A stretch of DNA of 59,615 nt from an uncultured Gemmatimonadota bacterium. GTDB lineage: Bacteria > Gemmatimonadota > Gemmatimonadetes > Gemmatimonadales > Gemmatimonadaceae. Position numbers and translations under genes: made by a program. The stretch lies in contig CAMLIT010000012.1 of assembly GCA_946480295.1 (NCBI GenBank), positions 1 to 59,615 on the forward strand. The letters are read 5' to 3'. The notes under the pieces were generated by a model, which worked only from the letters and a program-made list of their open reading frames with translations, did not search any database and was not told where the DNA came from. Positions 17,425 through 25,985 of the stretch are shown piece after piece (positions within the stretch are counted from its first letter, which is position 1; each line of letters begins with the position of its first letter).

Positions 17425-17881
17425 CGGAAGCTCCCGCGCAGGTGGGACGAGGCAGATACGGGCGACTGGCGTCGCTCCGATCGTATGGCGGCGCCAGCGT
17501 CAGCGCTAGACCGAGCGAACTCTCGCCACTTCCTGTCCGGATGATCTGAGCGTTGTCGCAGGGCCTCTCGAAGCGTTCAGGGCTGAGTCCAGTTGCACGA
17601 CCGGCGGTCCGTGCGCGCTTTCGTTCATCCCCGATGATGAAGGATCGTGGGGCGGCAGCCTGCGCCCTCGCGTCTGACGCGCAGTTCGTGAGCCCGGACA
17701 GCATTCCATCTTTCGGGGAGGGGCACGAACCGGTGATTGCAGAGCCGACTTGGTGACATCAGGCGGCTGACGTGCGTCGAACGCCTACCGTCGCGGCGAT
17801 TCGTTACCGCACTGAGACACAGCCGTGCAGGGGCCATGACACGCACGGGCCACTGTTCGACGCGACCGAACAGGAGGTCCG
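17425..17881. other. Intergenic region upstream of the PAP2 gene
   Basis: About 450 bases without a gene. The only recognised element is the Pho-box-like pair at 17802-17841. Confidence 0.5.
17802..17841 (+). promoter_or_regulatory. Pho-box-like sites before the PAP2 gene
   Basis: CGTTACC (17802-17808) and CATGACA (17835-17841) are 33 bp apart, three helical steps of 11 bp. A weaker in-phase copy (CGTGCAG) lies between them at 17824. The last site ends 40 bases before the ATG. It is the weakest member of the family listed here. Confidence 0.45.
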
Positions 17882-18412
17882 ATGCTCGGTGTGTCCGCCG
17901 CGCTGCTCACTCGACTCGACGCCCGCGACCGCGCGCTCTTCTCCCGCTGCGCTCTCGAGGCGTCCGCGTCGCGCGCCTTCCGCCGCTTGTGGACGACGCT
18001 CACCCATCTCGGCGGCGCGACGTGCACCGTCGCCGCCGCGGCCATCCCGGCCTTCGGGCACGGCGCCGTCGGCGCAGCGGGCCGGCACGCGCTCTGGGCG
18101 CTCGTCCTCTCGCACCTCGTCGTGCAGCTCGTCAAGCGCACGGTCGGCCGGCCGCGGCCCTCGCGCGGCACCGACTGCGTCACCCTCGTCCAGGAGCCGG
18201 ACCGCTTCTCCTTCCCGTCCGGCCATTCGGCGGCGGCGATGTCGGTGGCGTTCGTGTACGCGATGGCCTTCCCGCACCTCGCCGCGCCGTTGCTCGTGCT
18301 GGCGATGCTGGTCGGGCTGTCTCGCGTCTTTCTCGGCGTGCACTACCCGGGCGACGTGCTCGTCGGGCAGGTGATTGCCATCGCTACGGCCGCGCTGCTC
18401 CTGGCGCGGTAA
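17882..18412 (+). CDS. PAP2-family membrane phosphatase
   Basis: A 176-residue integral membrane phosphatase. The three motifs of the phosphatidic acid phosphatase type 2 family are present: KRTVGRPRP, then PSGH and SRVFLGVHYPGD, with the catalytic His in the third and several hydrophobic helices around them. Members dephosphorylate phosphatidate, phosphatidylglycerol phosphate or undecaprenyl diphosphate. An AGGAGG ribosome site precedes the ATG by five bases. The stop overlaps the next gene. With a lipid glycosyltransferase nearby, diacylglycerol production from phosphatidate is a plausible role (inference). Confidence 0.92.
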   Translation: MLGVSAALLTRLDARDRALFSRCALEASASRAFRRLWTTLTHLGGATCTVAAAAIPAFGHGAVGAAGRHALWALVLSHLVVQLVKRTVGRPRPSRGTDCVTLVQEPDRFSFPSGHSAAAMSVAFVYAMAFPHLAAPLLVLAMLVGLSRVFLGVHYPGDVLVGQVIAIATAALLLAR

Positions 18413-18759
18413 TGACGAATCCTGCTGACGTGGAGGCCCCGATGCAGAGGGAGTTCCTGTGGGTGAACGCGGCCGTGGCCGACATGCCGGGCGCGGCGAC
18501 GGCGTACGCGCTCTGCGAGGCGGTACGCGCCGCGATGGTCGACCCCGCGAGGTCGACCAGGCACGAGGAGGTTCGCGCGCTCACGCGGCGGATCGTGCAC
18601 GAGCTCCGCGCGGAAGGCTACGAGCCGCAGACCGTGCTGCTCGCCGTGAAGGAGATCCTGCAGCGCGCCGGCCTTGGCATGCACGTGGACGAGGCGCGGC
18701 TCGGCCTGTGGCGCACGGTCATCGACTGGACGATCCGCGACTACTACCGCGCCGACTGA
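18412..18759 (+). CDS. Hypothetical protein coupled to the PAP2 gene
   Basis: 115 residues, no membrane helix. Its ATG overlaps the PAP2 stop (TAATG), so it is translationally coupled. The sequence is largely helical (VHELRAEGYEPQTVLLAVKEILQRAG and LWRTVIDWTIRDYY) with two conserved-looking Trp near the end. No family recognised. A second ATG ten codons in (18442) is an alternative start. The gene is convergent with the glycosyltransferase. Confidence 0.7.
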   Translation: MTNPADVEAPMQREFLWVNAAVADMPGAATAYALCEAVRAAMVDPARSTRHEEVRALTRRIVHELRAEGYEPQTVLLAVKEILQRAGLGMHVDEARLGLWRTVIDWTIRDYYRAD

Positions 18760-18775
18760 GCTGGCGCCTACGAGC

Positions 18776-20014
18776 TCACGCGGTGCGAAGCCGGTAGACC
18801 ATGGCCGGCGTAGGCGTCGGCGTCGGCTCCTCGAAGCCGCAGACCTGGCGATAGCTGACGTCGAGCCGGTCCAGCTCCGCCTTCCAGCTCAGCGCCTCGG
18901 CGGTGCGGCGGGCCCCGGCGGCGAGCCGGTCGCGCAGCCCGCGGTCGAGGACGAGTGAGACCATGTGGTTCGCCATCGCCGCCACGTCGTCCTCGGGGAA
19001 CGCGAGCCCGTTTACGCCGTGCCGCAGGTGGTCGGCGACGCCCGCCGCGGGGGTCGCCACGACCGGCACGCCGCAGCTCATCGCCTCGAGCACGACGAGG
19101 CCGAGGGTCTCCGTCACGGAGGTGAAGAGGAAGGCATCGGCGCTCGCGTAGAGCTGCGGGAGCAGCTTCTCCCGATCCAGCACGCCGAGGAAGGTCACGC
19201 CGCGCGGCGCCGCGGCCTGCAGCGCCTGCTCCTCCGGGCCGGTGCCGGCGATGACGAGGTGGATCGTCCCGGGCGGCAGCAGCTCGGACGCACGTCGGAA
19301 GCCCTCGAGGATGCGGTGCACGCCCTTCTCGGCGGCCAGCCGGCCGACGTGGAGAAACACGAATTTCGCGTCAACGCCGTAGGCGTTCCGCAGCGGCTCG
19401 CTGCGGCGCGATGGGTGAAAGGCATCGGTGTCGACCCCGCGCCCCCACACCTCGACGTGCCGCACGCCGAGCGCGGCGAGATCCGCCTTGGCCGGCGCCG
19501 ATGGCGTGTAGGTGCGCACGCTCCGGCGATGGAAGCGTGCGATGTAGCGGGAGACCACACCTCGCAGCCACGGCACACCGTAGGCGACCGTGTAGCGGCT
19601 GAAGTCCGTGTGATACGACGAGACGCACGGCACGCCAGCGCGCCGGGCGGCGATCTGCCCGAGTCGTCCCAGCATGAACTCCGTCTGGCAGTGCACGAGG
19701 TCGGGCCGGAAGCGGCGGATCGCGCCGGCGACGTCGGTGTACGCCGGCGCGGCGAGGCGGATGTCAGGATAGGGCGGGAACGCCGCGCTCGGGATCTCCA
19801 CCAGCTCGTCCGGCACGCCGAACGCGCTGTCGGCGGGCGTGAAGGGCCGCATGGTCACCGGATACCGCGGCGCGACGACGGCGCACTTCCAGCCACGTTC
19901 GCGCAGCCCCGAGACGGACAGCGCGGTGACGATGGAGACGCCGTTCACCTGCGGGGGATACGTGTCGGTGCAGTACAGGACGCGGAGCGGACGGTTCGGA
20001 TCGGATCGGCGCAT
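18776..20014 (-). CDS. GT4-family glycosyltransferase (SqdX/MgtA-like)
   Basis: A 412-residue cytoplasmic or membrane-associated transferase with two Rossmann domains (GT-B fold). The N-terminal motif LYCTDTYPPQVNGVS and AVVAPRYP, the central FLHVGRLAAEKGVHRILEGF, and the C-terminal SVTETLGLVVLEAMSCGVPVVAT (EX7E motif) are characteristic of retaining GT4 enzymes related to SqdX, MgtA and mannosyltransferases that glycosylate diacylglycerol. Start chosen at 20014 because conserved sequence begins just after it; an upstream ATG at 20071 would overlap the Pho-box-like sites. It is divergent from the phosphodiesterase gene. Confidence 0.9.
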   Translation of the reverse strand: MRRSDPNRPLRVLYCTDTYPPQVNGVSIVTALSVSGLRERGWKCAVVAPRYPVTMRPFTPADSAFGVPDELVEIPSAAFPPYPDIRLAAPAYTDVAGAIRRFRPDLVHCQTEFMLGRLGQIAARRAGVPCVSSYHTDFSRYTVAYGVPWLRGVVSRYIARFHRRSVRTYTPSAPAKADLAALGVRHVEVWGRGVDTDAFHPSRRSEPLRNAYGVDAKFVFLHVGRLAAEKGVHRILEGFRRASELLPPGTIHLVIAGTGPEEQALQAAAPRGVTFLGVLDREKLLPQLYASADAFLFTSVTETLGLVVLEAMSCGVPVVATPAAGVADHLRHGVNGLAFPEDDVAAMANHMVSLVLDRGLRDRLAAGARRTAEALSWKAELDRLDVSYRQVCGFEEPTPTPTPAMVYRLRTA

Positions 20015-20073
20015 CGCATAAGGGAGAGGTTCCCCCAGTCTGCCAAACGCGAGTCGCGACTCGGTCAGCATTG

Positions 20074-20091
20074 CGTCACGATCGCGTCTCG
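20074..20091 (-). promoter_or_regulatory. Pho-box-like repeat before the glycosyltransferase
   Basis: Read on the minus strand: CGAGACG, four bases, CGTGACG (exactly 11-bp step). It ends 59 bases upstream of the ATG at 20014. Same spacing and orientation as at the porin and phospholipase genes. Confidence 0.65.
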
Positions 20092-20121
20092 ATCGACGGG
20101 AGCGGCGACGAGGGCGTGCAT

Positions 20122-20161
20122 CGTTACGGCACTGGTACCGGGAGGTCAGCCCGACGTTACC
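20122..20161 (+). promoter_or_regulatory. Pho-box-like repeat before the alkaline-phosphatase-fold gene
   Basis: CGTTACG (20122-20128) and CGTTACC (20155-20161), 33 bp apart, with a partial in-phase copy (TGGTACC) at 20133. The last site ends 50 bases before the ATG at 20212. Confidence 0.6.
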
Positions 20162-20211
20162 GCGACGAATGAGCGTCCGTGGCGTCGCCACCTACTCCTT
20201 CGGAGATCCTC

Positions 20212-21066
20212 ATGCACAGTGCTCCCGCGATTCGCCGCGTCGTGCTGGTCGTGCTCGATGGCCTGCGCCCCGATGCGATCACGGCATTCGACCTCCCGCA
20301 CATCCAGCGCCTCGCCCGGCTCGGCGCAGCGACGATGACGGCGCAGACCGTCGCGCCGAGCGTCACGGCGGCGGCCATGACCTCGCTGCTCACCGGCATC
20401 GAGCCGGCGCTGCACGGGGTGCAGTCGGACCGCTTCCACATTCCCCGCTCGTCGATCCCCGTGTCGCCGCTGCCGCGCACCCTCACGACCGCCGGCTTCC
20501 CCAGTGCCGCGTACCTAGCGCGCATCTCGTCGATCTGGCGGGGCATCGCCGCGCGGATCTCGCGGCAGGTCGGCGTGAGCGAGGTGCGCTTCGTGGGCGA
20601 GACCGCGCCGGAGATCCTGCTCGCAGCGCGCAACACGCTGCGCACGCAGCGCCGGGGCCTCATCCTCTTCCACTGGCCCGACGCCGACCGCGCGGGTCAC
20701 GAGCACGGCTGGATGTCGCCGGAGTACGCCGCCGCGGCACGGCGGATGGACGGCGCGCTCGGCATGCTCGCGGCCTTCGCCGACGTGCCGCAGGACCCGC
20801 ACACGCTGCTGATCGCGCTGGCGGATCATGGCGGCGGCGGCATCAAGCCCAACGACCACGAGAGCGATCATCCGCTCGACCGCACCATTCCCGTGCTCCT
20901 CGCGGGAGGCGGCGTGGTTCCCGGGGAGCTCCAGGGCGGCGCGACGCTGCTCGACGTGCCGGCGACGGTCCTCTGGGCGCTCGGCGTCGTGCGACCGGCC
21001 TCGTACCAGGGCCGGCCGCTCACGGAGGCCTTTCAGACGCCGACGGCGGTCGCCGCGGTGGCCTGA
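20212..21066 (+). CDS. Alkaline-phosphatase-superfamily phosphodiesterase
   Basis: A 284-residue enzyme of the type I phosphodiesterase/nucleotide pyrophosphatase family. Metal-binding pattern: VVLVVLDGLRPDAI at the N-terminus, nucleophile region APSVTAAAMTSLLTG with Thr, then HWPDADRAGHEHGW and LADHGGGG. No signal peptide is visible, so a cytoplasmic location is likely or export is by another route. GGAG at 20202-20205 supports the ATG. Possible substrates are phosphodiesters of lipids or nucleotides. Context with lipid phosphatase and glycosyltransferase genes, and a Pho-box-like promoter, suggests phosphate release or head-group metabolism. Confidence 0.85.
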   Translation: MHSAPAIRRVVLVVLDGLRPDAITAFDLPHIQRLARLGAATMTAQTVAPSVTAAAMTSLLTGIEPALHGVQSDRFHIPRSSIPVSPLPRTLTTAGFPSAAYLARISSIWRGIAARISRQVGVSEVRFVGETAPEILLAARNTLRTQRRGLILFHWPDADRAGHEHGWMSPEYAAAARRMDGALGMLAAFADVPQDPHTLLIALADHGGGGIKPNDHESDHPLDRTIPVLLAGGGVVPGELQGGATLLDVPATVLWALGVVRPASYQGRPLTEAFQTPTAVAAVA

Positions 21067-21084
21067 GCCCCACCGCGGGTCCGG

Positions 21085-21108
21085 ACGCGCTGCTCTCGAG
21101 CAGCGCGT
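21085..21108. terminator. Bidirectional hairpin between convergent genes
   Basis: A perfect 10-bp stem (ACGCGCTGCT and its complement) with a CTCG tetraloop sits in the 49-base gap between the convergent phosphodiesterase and DUF2334 genes. No T-run, but the location fits a shared terminator. Confidence 0.6.
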
Positions 21109-21115
21109 AACCGGT

Positions 21116-21829
21116 TCAGAGGTTCGTGTACCGCCAGGGATGTCTCACGGCGATCCAGCGGTCGAGCGTGCGGCGGACGGAGCGGCCCGTCGCCGGATGC
21201 GCGAGGTCCCGCGGGTGAAACGCGATGCGCACGAGCCAATGGTCGCGGTGACGCCAGGACTGGGCCTCCGCCACGCAGGCCGAGGCCCAGGCGCGGATCG
21301 CCGAGCAGGCGCTCCAGCGCAGCACCGGCGAGGCGAGACGAATGCCGCGAGCGTGCAGGTAGATGGCGCGATCGTCCTCGCTCACGCGCAACCCCGCCTC
21401 CCCTACGACGCTGCGGGAGTCGCTGCGCCAGAGCCACGCCGGCGCGACGAATCCCACCGGGTCCAGCCCGAGCGCGCGGAGGCGTCCGAGGCCCAGCGAG
21501 ATGCGCGCGCGGGCCTCATCCGCCGTGAGGGTGAGAAACTCCCCGTCGCGATCCGTTCGGCCGAACGCCCTCAGCTCGTCGACCCATGTGCGCGGCAGCG
21601 CCGCCTCGTCGTGCCGCATGCCGTGCAGGAGCACGTCCGCGCCGTCGCGCGCCCGGGCGCGCAGCCAGTCGACGAAGCCGGGGTACTCTTCGAGTGGCCA
21701 CTCGCCGTGCCAGTCGGGGACGACGAGCAGTGCCGGCGTGACGCCGCGATCGGCGCACAGGCGCCGGAGTGCACGTACCTCGGCGTTGAAGGCGGGGGAG
21801 ACGTCGTGAATGGAGACGAGCAGCTTCAT
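21116..21829 (-). CDS. DUF2334 polysaccharide-deacetylase-fold protein
   Basis: 237 residues. It begins directly with the catalytic-domain pattern LLVSIHDVSP, then LLVVPDWHG, DVLLHGMRHDE and FVAPAWLW, as in DUF2334 proteins of the NodB-like (carbohydrate esterase 4) superfamily. The Asp and two His of the metal site are visible (HD and H-x-x-R-H). Members are linked to de-N-acetylation of envelope glycans or glycolipids; the substrate here is unknown. The gene has a Pho-box-like pair upstream and lies beside a lipid glycosyltransferase gene, which suggests a shared envelope role. Confidence 0.82.
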   Translation of the reverse strand: MKLLVSIHDVSPAFNAEVRALRRLCADRGVTPALLVVPDWHGEWPLEEYPGFVDWLRARARDGADVLLHGMRHDEAALPRTWVDELRAFGRTDRDGEFLTLTADEARARISLGLGRLRALGLDPVGFVAPAWLWRSDSRSVVGEAGLRVSEDDRAIYLHARGIRLASPVLRWSACSAIRAWASACVAEAQSWRHRDHWLVRIAFHPRDLAHPATGRSVRRTLDRWIAVRHPWRYTNL

Positions 21830-21913
21830 TGGCGCGCGAGTCCCCGCAGCATCTCGTGCGGCGTGTCCGGTGAGCCGGCGGTGAGATCAATGCAGGCAGT
21901 CTGCGGCTGTGGC

Positions 21914-21942
21914 GTAACGGGGATCGCGCGCGCGCGTCACGA
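21914..21942 (-). promoter_or_regulatory. Pho-box-like repeat before the DUF2334 gene
   Basis: On the minus strand CGTGACG, 15 bases, CGTTACG: 22 bp apart, two 11-bp steps. It ends 84 bases upstream of the ATG at 21829. Confidence 0.62.
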
Positions 21943-22118
21943 TCGTGCACCGGTCCGGCGGCGCGGACCGGGGGGAGGTGTTGCACATGGCGTCCGACGC
22001 CCGGTTACACACCCGATACACGGACGTCATGCGGCCGTTGCGCGCGCCACGCTCATTCCCATCGCGCGCAACGGATGCGCGCAGACGAGGGGCGACAGCC
22101 CGGCCGAGCGAGGCGTAG

Positions 22119-22550
22119 ATGATGGCGGTGACCGACGATCTGCTCCGGATTCTCTCGAACGCTCCCGGACGACTGCGCGTGCACCTGCCGGAGATGGACA
22201 GTGCGCGGGCCGAGGCGCTGGCCGAGGTGATCACTGCGGTGCCCGGCGTGCAGTGTGCCGCCGCGAGCGCGCTCACGCACAACCTGCTCGTGCACTACGA
22301 CCCCGCGAGACTCGGTGTCGACGAGCTGCAGGCGATCATCGCGGCCGTGGCGTGCCGGCCTCGCGAGACGACGCGGCGCCTCGCGAGCCGCGGCGTGCCG
22401 GCGGAGCGCGGGAAGCGCGCGCGGCTTGCGCTGCGCTACGGCCCCAGCCTTCTGGCCGTGATCATCGGGGCCTGCAGCGCGACCACGCCCCTGCAGCTGG
22501 CGCTCGTCGGCGCCGACGCGGCGAAGCTCGTCACGTCGCTCACGTCCTGA
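22119..22550 (+). CDS. HMA-like domain protein
   Basis: 143 residues. Residues 8-70 (APGRLRVHLPEMDS then VITAVPGVQCAAASALTHNLLVHYDP) follow the beta-alpha-beta pattern of an HMA-type domain, but the metal-binding CxxC is absent. The rest is basic and ends in a hydrophobic stretch (LALRYGPSLLAVIIGACSATTPLQLALVGADAAKLV) that could be one or two membrane helices. Proteins of this kind resemble the N-terminus of certain heavy-metal ATPases. Function unknown. Two adjacent ATG codons (22119, 22122) are possible starts. Confidence 0.7.
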   Translation: MMAVTDDLLRILSNAPGRLRVHLPEMDSARAEALAEVITAVPGVQCAAASALTHNLLVHYDPARLGVDELQAIIAAVACRPRETTRRLASRGVPAERGKRARLALRYGPSLLAVIIGACSATTPLQLALVGADAAKLVTSLTS

Positions 22551-22681
22551 AGCGCTCCAGGGAGGCAAGGCGGCTTCATTCTCGCGGGCGAATCCCGCGA
22601 CGTGTCGGGCAACGCCCGACAGTGCCAGCGCCGGACGGTGCCTAGAGTTGATGTCGACCACCAGCGACGACGAGGAGCTTG

Positions 22682-22900
22682 ATGTCCCGGCAGGCGAAGT
22701 TCCGGGACGACGATGGCTGGCTCTGGGAAGCCATCGAGCGTCCGTGCGAGGCCGAGGTTCGGGCCGACAGGGATGGCCCGCGTACCCTGTTCTTTCTCTC
22801 CCGCTACCAGACACGGCGCCACGACGACTTCCCTTCCGACTGGGATCGCCGCTCGGCCGACGAGCTGCTCGAGCTGTTGCGCACCGCGCGCCCACTCTGA
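22682..22900 (+). CDS. Hypothetical small protein (72 aa)
   Basis: Not recognised. A compact charged protein with Trp pairs near the N-terminus (DDDGWLWEAIERP) and the segment TLFFLSRYQTRRHDDFPSDWD, ending in a short helix. The ATG has a GAGGAG ribosome site at 22672-22677. It is followed by a strong hairpin, supporting a monocistronic unit. Confidence 0.65.
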   Translation: MSRQAKFRDDDGWLWEAIERPCEAEVRADRDGPRTLFFLSRYQTRRHDDFPSDWDRRSADELLELLRTARPL

Positions 22901-22919
22901 ATTGAAGCGAGACGCAAGA

Positions 22920-22947
22920 CCGCCGCGCTCCCGTGGGAGCGCGGCGG
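22920..22947. terminator. Hairpin terminator between convergent genes
   Basis: A perfect 13-bp GC stem (CCGCCGCGCTCCC and its complement) separated by two bases, in the gap between the small gene ending at 22900 and the pstS stop. No long T-run follows on either strand. Confidence 0.7.
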
Positions 22948-22978
22948 TTGCTGGCGCGTGCCGCTCGTGCGGCTCGGC

Positions 22979-24025
22979 TCAGCGCGCGGCCGTCTCGCCG
23001 AGGCGGATCTCGCCGAGGCGCCGGACGAGCGCCGTCGTCATCGACTTCGGCAGCGGCGCGTAGTCCAAAGAGGCTGCCTGGCCCTCGCCCTGCTCGTACC
23101 CCCACCGCAGGAAGTCCACCAGCTTCTTCCCCTTCGCCGCGTCCTTCTGGTTCTTGTAGACCAGGATCCAGGTGAACGACGCGATCGGGTAGGCGTCCGC
23201 GCCCTTCGGGTTCACGATCGAGATTCGGTAGTCGGTGTTCTTCGGCAGCGTGCGCACGGCGCCGGCCGCCGCCGCGGTCACGGTCTCGAGCGTCGGCGCG
23301 ACCCAGCGGCCGGACGCGTTCTGGATCAGCGCGGAAGGCAGATTGTTGTGCTTCGCGTACGACAGCTCGACGTAGCCGATGGCGCCGGGCACTTGCCGGA
23401 CCTGCCCCGTCACGCCCTCGCTCCCCTTGCCGCCGAGACCCACCGGCCAGCTGATCGACTGCGCGCGACCCGGCCCCTTCGCCCACTCGGGGCTCACGGA
23501 CGAGAGGTAATCGGTGAAGATGAAGGTCGTGCCGCTGCCGTCGGAGCGGTGCACGACGAGAATGTCCTGGTCAGGCAGCCGCACGCCCGGGTTGAGCGCC
23601 GCGATCCGGCGATCGCTCCATTTGGTGATCGTGCCGAGGTAGATGTCGGCGAGCACGGGGCCCGTGAAGCGGAGCGGCGCCTTCAGCTCGGGGAGATTGT
23701 ACGTGACCGACACACCTCCGAGCACCGTCGGGAAGTGCAGGATCGGGCCGCCCTTGGCCGCGGCGATCTGCGCGTCGGTCATCGGACCGTCCGAGGCGCC
23801 GAAGTCCACGGTCTCCTCCTGCAGCTGCTTGATGCCGCCGCTCGAGCCGATGGACTGATAGTTCACCTTCACGCCCGTCTTCTGGGCGTAGAGGGATGAC
23901 CACTTCGTGTAGATCGGATACGCGAAGCTGGAGCCGGCGCCGGTGAGGTCCTGGGCCGCGGCGAGCGAGAAGGGAGCCAGCGCGGTCGCGGCGGCGAACG
24001 CGGTCACGACGAGTCGACGGTACAC
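22979..24025 (-). CDS. pstS: Phosphate ABC transporter periplasmic binding protein
   Basis: A 348-residue periplasmic protein that binds inorganic phosphate and delivers it to PstCAB. Signal peptide at residues 1-25. Phosphate-contacting motifs are visible: LTGAGSSFAYPIYTKW, QSIGSSGGIKQ, DFGASDGPM and HRSDGSGTTFIFTDYL (Ser, Asp, Arg and Thr ligands). The GTG start at 24025 is chosen because GGAG lies 6 bases before it; the longer frame from 24052 lacks one. pstC, pstA, pstB and phoU are not in the window. A Pho-box-like pair lies upstream. Confidence 0.95.
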   Translation of the reverse strand: MYRRLVVTAFAAATALAPFSLAAAQDLTGAGSSFAYPIYTKWSSLYAQKTGVKVNYQSIGSSGGIKQLQEETVDFGASDGPMTDAQIAAAKGGPILHFPTVLGGVSVTYNLPELKAPLRFTGPVLADIYLGTITKWSDRRIAALNPGVRLPDQDILVVHRSDGSGTTFIFTDYLSSVSPEWAKGPGRAQSISWPVGLGGKGSEGVTGQVRQVPGAIGYVELSYAKHNNLPSALIQNASGRWVAPTLETVTAAAAGAVRTLPKNTDYRISIVNPKGADAYPIASFTWILVYKNQKDAAKGKKLVDFLRWGYEQGEGQAASLDYAPLPKSMTTALVRRLGEIRLGETAAR

Positions 24026-24067
24026 GAGCAACTCCGTTGAGGGTGTGCGCACAGGATGCGGTCGGCA

Positions 24068-24096
24068 TGTAAAGCGGCGAGCAACGTCGTGTAACG
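24068..24096 (-). promoter_or_regulatory. Pho-box-like repeat before pstS
   Basis: On the minus strand CGTTACA, 15 bases, CTTTACA: 22 bp apart. It ends 42 bases upstream of the GTG start. pstS is the best-established Pho-regulon gene in bacteria, so this site anchors the interpretation of the whole set. Confidence 0.6.
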
Positions 24097-24112
24097 ACTG
24101 CGCTACAACGAA

Positions 24113-24146
24113 GCGCGGCCACGGCGAGCACTCGCCGTGGCCGCGC
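24113..24146 (-). terminator. Perfect 16-bp hairpin after the porin gene
   Basis: GCGCGGCCACGGCGAG at 24113-24128 and its exact complement at 24131-24146, with a two-base spacer, lie 20 bases past the porin stop. This terminator separates the porin transcript from pstS, so each needs its own promoter, which fits the separate Pho-box-like sites. Confidence 0.75.
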
Positions 24147-24166
24147 AGTGGAAGGGGAACGCGCGC

Positions 24167-25339
24167 TCAGTAGTTCACGACGAAGTGCGCGTAGTACACC
24201 TTGAGCGGCGCCCGCGTCGAGCCGTTCTTCCCGAGCTCCTCCTGGTAGTCGAGCGAGAACGCGGCCTTGCTGCTCAGCTCATACGTCAACCCGGCGATGG
24301 CGACGTGGTAGGATGGCGCCGACTCGTTCACCGGGGTGATGTGGTCGTAGCGGGCGACGAGGCCGAGCGGCGACGACGGCGCGCCGAAGAGCATCGCGGG
24401 CTTCGTCACGATGAACCCGGAGAGCAGGCGCCCCGTGGAGTCGGCGGCGCTGCGTGGTGAGAGAACCGTGTTCGCGCCCGCCTCGTACGTGTCCGTGCGC
24501 TGGGCCCAGTCGCCGCCGATCGTCAAGCGCGGATCCTTGATCGCCGCGAAGATGCCGTAGCGATCGCGCGTGAGCGCGTTGCCGACGGGCCCGATCTGGC
24601 CCGTGCCGCCGTTGACGAACTTGCTGGCGAGTGCGCCCTTGTAGATCCAGGGTGAGATGTCGAGGGTCTTCAAGAATCCGACGTCGCTGGTCGCCAGCGG
24701 CGTCAGTGTGAGGCGCGCCGAGTAATCCTTGAAGCGGTCCACCTCGCGCGAGGCGTAGCCGGGCCCGTTGGTGATCGTCGCATACACCTGGCCGAACTTG
24801 TTGGGCAGGTTGACCTGCGTCGCGATACCGCCGTCGGCCGAAGAGAAATAGCCGGCGCGCTCCACGGCGGTCTGCGAGATCCAGCGCGGCCAGAAGCCCT
24901 CCTCGTGGTCGATGAGCACCGTGTGCACGATGCCCGCGCGCGCGAAGGCGCTCACGCTGCCGCCCTTCAGGTAGTCGTACTGGAGGTAGGCGTACTTCAG
25001 GCGCACGACCCACCCGGCGTAGTACGCCGCGTTGGTGGGGTTCGTGTTCTGGAAGACATCCGCGGTCACGCGGAAGCTCGTCCGGTCGTTGCCCGCGGGG
25101 CCCTGGAAGGTGAGATAGGCGCGCTCGAGGTCGAACTTGTTGAATCCACCGTTGGGGTTCGTGGACGCGCTATTCTCGGCGTGGTACTGGTAGTTGCCGA
25201 ACACGACGCCGGAGAAGGTGAACGGCGGCGCCGCGGGCGGGGTGGCCGCAGCGGGTTGGTTGCCTTGCGCCTGCGACATCGCCGCGCACGTGACGAGCAG
25301 TCCGAGGGCGATCGCAAACCGAGTGGTGATCCGGTGCAT
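24167..25339 (-). CDS. Phosphate-selective-type outer-membrane porin
   Basis: A 390-residue outer-membrane beta-barrel with a signal peptide (residues 1-24, ending SQAQ). The N-terminal FSGVVFGNYQYHAENSAS and the segment GFNKFDLERAYLTFQGPAG resemble the OprP/OprO-like family. Strands run throughout and the chain ends in the aromatic residue Tyr, as needed for barrel assembly. OprP-type porins take up phosphate or pyrophosphate under starvation. Its position next to pstS and behind three in-phase Pho-box-like sites supports a phosphate role, but selectivity is inferred. Confidence 0.85.
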   Translation of the reverse strand: MHRITTRFAIALGLLVTCAAMSQAQGNQPAAATPPAAPPFTFSGVVFGNYQYHAENSASTNPNGGFNKFDLERAYLTFQGPAGNDRTSFRVTADVFQNTNPTNAAYYAGWVVRLKYAYLQYDYLKGGSVSAFARAGIVHTVLIDHEEGFWPRWISQTAVERAGYFSSADGGIATQVNLPNKFGQVYATITNGPGYASREVDRFKDYSARLTLTPLATSDVGFLKTLDISPWIYKGALASKFVNGGTGQIGPVGNALTRDRYGIFAAIKDPRLTIGGDWAQRTDTYEAGANTVLSPRSAADSTGRLLSGFIVTKPAMLFGAPSSPLGLVARYDHITPVNESAPSYHVAIAGLTYELSSKAAFSLDYQEELGKNGSTRAPLKVYYAHFVVNY

Positions 25340-25399
25340 TGAGGTCGTTGGCAGGTGGGAAGAAGACCGTAGCTGACGTGGATCACGCTAGGCCGCCTG

Positions 25400-25439
25400 C
25401 GTAACGGTGAAGGGGAGGGATCGTAACGGTCTCGTCACG
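25400..25439 (-). promoter_or_regulatory. Triple Pho-box-like array before the porin gene
   Basis: On the minus strand CGTGACG, four bases, CGTTACG, 15 bases, CGTTACG: starts are 11 and 22 bp apart, so all three copies lie on one DNA face. The array ends 60 bases upstream of the porin ATG. This is the clearest instance in the window. Confidence 0.72.
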
Positions 25440-25634
25440 CCAAGGGGCGCGAGGGCAAGACGGTGCGGTGAGTGAGCAGTTCAGCGCCCGGCCGGCGTGG
25501 CGAGCGGGATTGGCGGGTAGTCGGCGGCGCCTCGACGAGCACGATGCCGAATCGCTGCGCGATCGTGACACATTCATCGACTGTCCGTTGCCGGGCGCCG
25601 TCATCCTGCAGCCGTCCCACAACCGGATGGCTTC

Positions 25635-25985
25635 ATGACTGGCCCCAGCTTCGACATCGAATCGCACCAGCTGACCGCGACCCTCTATCTCCACCGGCCG
25701 CTCGCCGTCGCCGACCTGCGCGACGTGCGCATCGCGTGCGCGCTGCTCCCGCCCGAGGTCCGACGGCTCCGCATCGACGCGCGCGCGCTCGCGGGGGCCG
25801 ATCGCCGGACGCTCGAGATCCTGCGCGAGGTCGTGCTGCACTGGCGCCGCACGCGTGGCGGCGGCGTAGAACTGTGCGCGACGGAACGGCTGCTGGGCAT
25901 GGCGCCGTCGTCGGCGGGACCGACGATCCAGCCAAGCCTCGTGCTGGTGCCGGAGAATGCAGCGCTGCAGGCGGCCTTCCTGTGA
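25635..25985 (+). CDS. STAS-like small protein
   Basis: 116 residues. Strand-helix alternation (IESHQLTATLYLHRPLAVADL, RRLRIDARALAGADRRTLEILREVVLHWR, GGVELCATERLLGM) resembles the STAS fold of anti-sigma-factor antagonists, but the phosphorylatable Ser of the SpoIIAA motif is not clearly present (GAD replaces the usual DSSG-like turn). Its stop overlaps the GTG start of the next gene, so the two are co-translated. Function unknown. Confidence 0.65.
   Translation: MTGPSFDIESHQLTATLYLHRPLAVADLRDVRIACALLPPEVRRLRIDARALAGADRRTLEILREVVLHWRRTRGGGVELCATERLLGMAPSSAGPTIQPSLVLVPENAALQAAFL

Noticed and set aside
22025..22042. CGTCATG-N4-CGTTGCG before the HMA-like gene as another Pho box
   Set aside because: The spacing is right, but the words deviate at key positions (fourth base C, altered ACG), so it is not counted.
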